64,000 nt of DNA from NCBI GenBank assembly GCA_947179485.1, contig OX359246.1, positions 47,719,632 to 47,783,631 of the forward strand. Direction: 5' to 3'. The notes beneath the pieces were generated by a model. That model saw only the letters and a list, made by a program, of their open reading frames with translations. It ran no database searches and was not told where the DNA came from. The stretch comes from Allacma fusca. Lineage: Eukaryota; Arthropoda; Collembola; Symphypleona; Sminthuridae. The translations under genes were made by a program, and so were the position numbers. Positions 60,876 through 64,000 of this stretch are shown piece by piece; the stretch's first letter is position 1; each line of letters opens with the position of its first letter.

Positions 60876-63768
60876 TTTAAAAGTTAAATGCGTTTCTACA
60901 AACAAAAACAAATTAACGGTATTTATTTATTTTAACTTTTCTCCTTGTAAAAAGGGCAACAATCTCAGTTCCGTACCGCACGCACGCCGCACTTGTACTC
61001 AGCTGTCGGTTTTAGAAAGTCCCATAGTCCAATGCTTTCCTACGAGGAAGAGTCGAAAGTTACCTCTGTAGAGAAGCTGATGATGTGGCTCACGTTGGCT
61101 TCCCCTGCCTCTGACTCTCACAAAAAGCCGTTTTGACTTCTGTAGGCCAGGCTAGTGGGGTCTGTCAGTGTTGAACATGTGTTAATTTCTTGTTTCGTCA
61201 GTCATACATGCATGCATCAATCCAGGTGAATCATGATTCAGCCCTCGGAATAGTTATTAGTACAATTTTTATTAAATTACTGATTATAAATAAACAGTCC
61301 ATATCTTTGGATTAAACAAGTGGAAGGTAATTCAAAATTTGTAATGTTAGGAGTTATTTTTTTCGTTTGTTATTGAATTGTATCTTTTGAAAAATAAAAT
61401 TCCAGTAATACAGGTACATTAATCCTACCCATTTAAATTGACTGAAGTATTTCTACAAACTCGTTATGCCACTTAGGGTATATCGACTGAAAATGCCCTA
61501 CAATATTTTCCTGTCAAGCTTAAAATGCAAAAAATGCCCAATTTTTGGATGTGTGCAGCTTTTGAGCATTTTGTGTAGGGTAAGTAGGTCATTTTCATGG
61601 TTCAAATTCCTTGGGATAATACAAAATAGTTTCTTAGCGAAATTGAATACTTAGCTGAGATTTAGTATATTCATCTAAATGTACACCCATTGTAGGAAAA
61701 ATCACAAATGTGAATGTCTAGTTATTTGCTTGTGTGTTAATATAAATTGCAGAAACAATTACAACCAAATCAATTCAATCTCAATGGCATGAGGTGTTGT
61801 AATTTATCACTATTATGAATATAAACTCTACATATGTGTGCATCACTGAAGGACAGTCAGAAATATTATTTTCTTATGATGTTTGAACCCATACTGTGAA
61901 AATCTTAGGATAGGGAACCAGTCAAATTTCAATGGATGGTGAAGCTCACTTGTATGCTCAGTTTATTGTACATAAAAGTTGTCTGTATTTTGCAACTTCA
62001 AAATATCTGGATAGATTAGTATGCAGATTTAAAATAGAACCGACCCTATTTCCTGGATAAATTACTGCAGTAAAAATCATTGTACGTCCTTCTCATAGGT
62101 CCCCCAAAGATTGCTTTTATTTTGCAGTTTTCATGTGTGAAGAAAACGTTACTGTATGGGTTCAAATTTCAACAGGAAATATCTTTAATCGCCCATTAGT
62201 AGTATACATACATGTTCAGGCTATAGGAGCGTGTATGCATATTTCCAGGATGAAAGAAGTTCATTTGACTTCGTCTCCAGTTTGAAAAATAGTATCTAGA
62301 ATAATTTCATTTTATAAACATAACCGTTTCAACCACAGGTGTTTCACAAATTGTAATTTCCAATATGATCTTCGACATCCAATCGCATTTCATCTAAACA
62401 ATTGCATTCGGTTACATAGTGAAATTAAAAAGTTATCAAATACAGTGCACTATCAATAAAATTTCTATTAGACTCACAAAATTATCTGATAAAATGGATA
62501 AATGGAATGATAGCATAAACTAAATTCATATCGTGAAATGGAAATGTTTCAAAATATTATCTTCTAACCTAACCGTTACGGAGAAAATGGGTTCGCAAGG
62601 GAATCTCATAAATGGGGCGTACCTTCACAATAGGTTAAAATTACACTATCCGATTAAGCAAATCTACACCCACCCTTAATGAACATTTTATTGTCCCCGT
62701 CAGTTTCGGATTGGATTATTAGCTAAAATAAATCTCCCCTCGGCAACTTCTCCCTTGGATTCAGTTTGAAGTCCATTCTGAAAATTCCATTCGTAAAGTA
62801 ACAGCCAAAATAACAAAACAAGTTGAGTGTACTGAACACTGCTTTGCTTGATAGAATCTGTGGAGAAGCTAAACGGATAACCTGTGCTGAATTGATAAAT
62901 ATTGTTGTCCGACGTGGGATCTATTGAACTGTGGGACAATAATTTCTGAACAAGTTATTGGAATAACTTTATTCGCAAAAGATAGCATTAACTGATGACA
63001 AAATATTGCAAAAGCTTCTTATCCTTGTATTATATGTAAATCATGTGCAGAATTGACGTTGTGGCTCTACACGGCAGTATGCGAAACTACAAACTGAACC
63101 TAAAGTGAATGCAAAACGACTTCACAATTTCAAGCGCACCCTGTGCCGTCTTCGTGCTAAATCCTGCGCTACAAATTCTCTGCCCTGTGATTGACTACTG
63201 TCGGATTTCAATTTTTGAAGGGCGCTAATATGCCACTATCCACTATCCACATCCACTGGATCTATATCTGGGTTCTGGATGATCTGCTCACTGTTTGTAA
63301 ATACATTAGTACATAAGTACATAAGTACATAAACAACAATATTATTATGAAGTAAATATATCACGAAGTGGCTTAACTTATTTATTTGTTACTTGATACT
63401 TACAAGTTACAAACTTGCAGTTAGTTACGCACTCAGTTAATTGGGGTAGGAAATTAAGTAAAAGTTCCATTTGTAAGTAATTATGTAATTGCGTTTAATT
63501 TACTACCGAAGCTTGAAGTTGTCATTTGTTATAATATAACATAGGATAAAAAATTTATTGATTTTTTGACAAATTTATTAACAGGACCGAGGACTGTATG
63601 TATTATAAACAAAATTCGACCGAAAATCTAGTTTGAATTGAAGACTGAAACAAAGGATTAGAAATACTAAAGTAAACTTTAGTGAACACTTCCTGAGCTT
63701 CTAAAAATAAATAAAGAATCGCGACAGTAAGGTTTCTGATTGTGCCCTTTGGAAGCGTTAGTAAAATA
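60876..63768. other. intergenic between divergent SSR3 and SDR genes
   Basis: 2.9 kb without a supported gene. It should contain the TRAP-gamma promoter at its left edge and the SDR promoter at its right edge. A minus-strand ORF at 62700-62939 has a hydrophobic stretch but no further support. Tandem ACATAAGT-type words occur near 63305-63330. Confidence 0.45.
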
Positions 63769-64000
63769 ATGGCATCGCTTCTGCATAGCGTCTTCATAAC
63801 AGGAGCCAATCGAGGAATTGGTTTCCATCTTCTAAAGCAAATTTTGACGGAACTGAGACCAGAAGTTGCTGTTGCAACTTTTAGAAGTTCTGGAAATTCG
63901 AAGGTGATGTTGTTGAACAGTAAAAGTGGGATTGGAATATGAAATGGAATGTATTTTTATTTATACAATGCGCTGTACCTAAATAATTTGCTTTGGTTTG
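63769..64000 (+). CDS. short-chain dehydrogenase/reductase, first exon (runs off window)
   Basis: The first coding exon, 63769-63903 (45 codons), starts MASLLHSVFITGANRGIG. The TGANRGIG block is the classical SDR NAD(P)-binding motif TGxxxGxG. The style 'HSVFITGANRGIGFHLLKQI' is closest to the sniffer / C-factor carbonyl-reductase-like group. The exon ends SNSK-like (GNSK) at AAG|GTGATG in phase 0, and the next exon lies outside the window. The catalytic YxxxK block is therefore not visible. Confidence 0.85.

Noticed and set aside
62150-62180. GGTTCAAAT-type words resembling a tRNA B box, here and at 1076 and 58348
   Set aside because: No matching A box, acceptor stem or anticodon arm at the right distance.
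62700-62939. Minus-strand ORF with a hydrophobic stretch (LVLLFWLLLYEW)
   Set aside because: A possible acceptor precedes it, but no partner exons or family were found. One hydrophobic run is weak evidence.

Overview
The window is eukaryotic nuclear DNA from an arthropod-like animal. Coding exons are split by short GT..AG introns, mostly about 60-400 bp, in an AT-rich background. Gene content is metazoan: carboxylesterase, UDP-glycosyltransferases, APMAP/SMP-30-like protein, GPI-family alkaline phosphatase, KIF19-type kinesin, ribosomal protein S14 and TRAP-gamma. I suspect a hexapod, possibly a springtail, because UGTs and a wax-ester-synthase/DGAT-like acyltransferase sit together, but nothing in the window proves the species. 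Gene models below were spliced by hand. For every multi-exon gene the intron phases were checked to keep one open frame.

Layout. 1-432: 5' end of a UGT on the minus strand, running off the window. 2605-3940 (+): acidic type I membrane protein of unknown function. 4318-7191 (-): complete ten-exon carboxylesterase with an intact catalytic triad. 8590-14073: transposon nest (several hAT-type miniature elements plus a 175-bp higher-order tandem array). 15894-17944 (+): APMAP-like protein. 18715-19556 (-): small secreted protein. 20051-20632 (-): basic hypothetical protein. 21473-24218 (-): alkaline phosphatase. 24816-26544 (-): WS/DGAT-like acyltransferase. 27936-29851 (-): second, complete UGT. 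32020-35970: large inverted duplication, each arm carrying a three-exon gene for a small secreted C2-domain protein. 36805-37829 (+): ARF/ARL GTPase. 37999-39364: three miniature transposons nested inside one another. 40223-47987 (-): KIF19-like kinesin. 47988-53313: long non-coding stretch. 53314-54694 (+): mpaB/rubber-oxygenase-like (DUF2236) protein. 56006-56816 (+): RpS14. 57646-58320: hAT-type miniature element. 59585-60875 (-): TRAP-gamma (SSR3). 63769 onward (+): start of a short-chain dehydrogenase.

Two results stand out. First, three consecutive introns of the TRAP-gamma gene each carry a box C/D snoRNA of the same family, at the usual distance from the 3' splice site. Their guide matches the universal 18S rRNA sequence around the decoding-centre 530 loop and predicts methylation of the residue equivalent to human 18S U627 (SNORD65 / yeast snR77 type). 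Second, the window holds at least six short elements with terminal inverted repeats and 8-bp target duplications (hAT signature). Most have an interior built largely from one short motif that differs between elements; several are nested.

Functionally the region mixes detoxification or lipid enzymes (UGTs, carboxylesterase, acyltransferase, SDR) with housekeeping genes (RpS14, TRAP-gamma). I see no sign of operons or of a single pathway.
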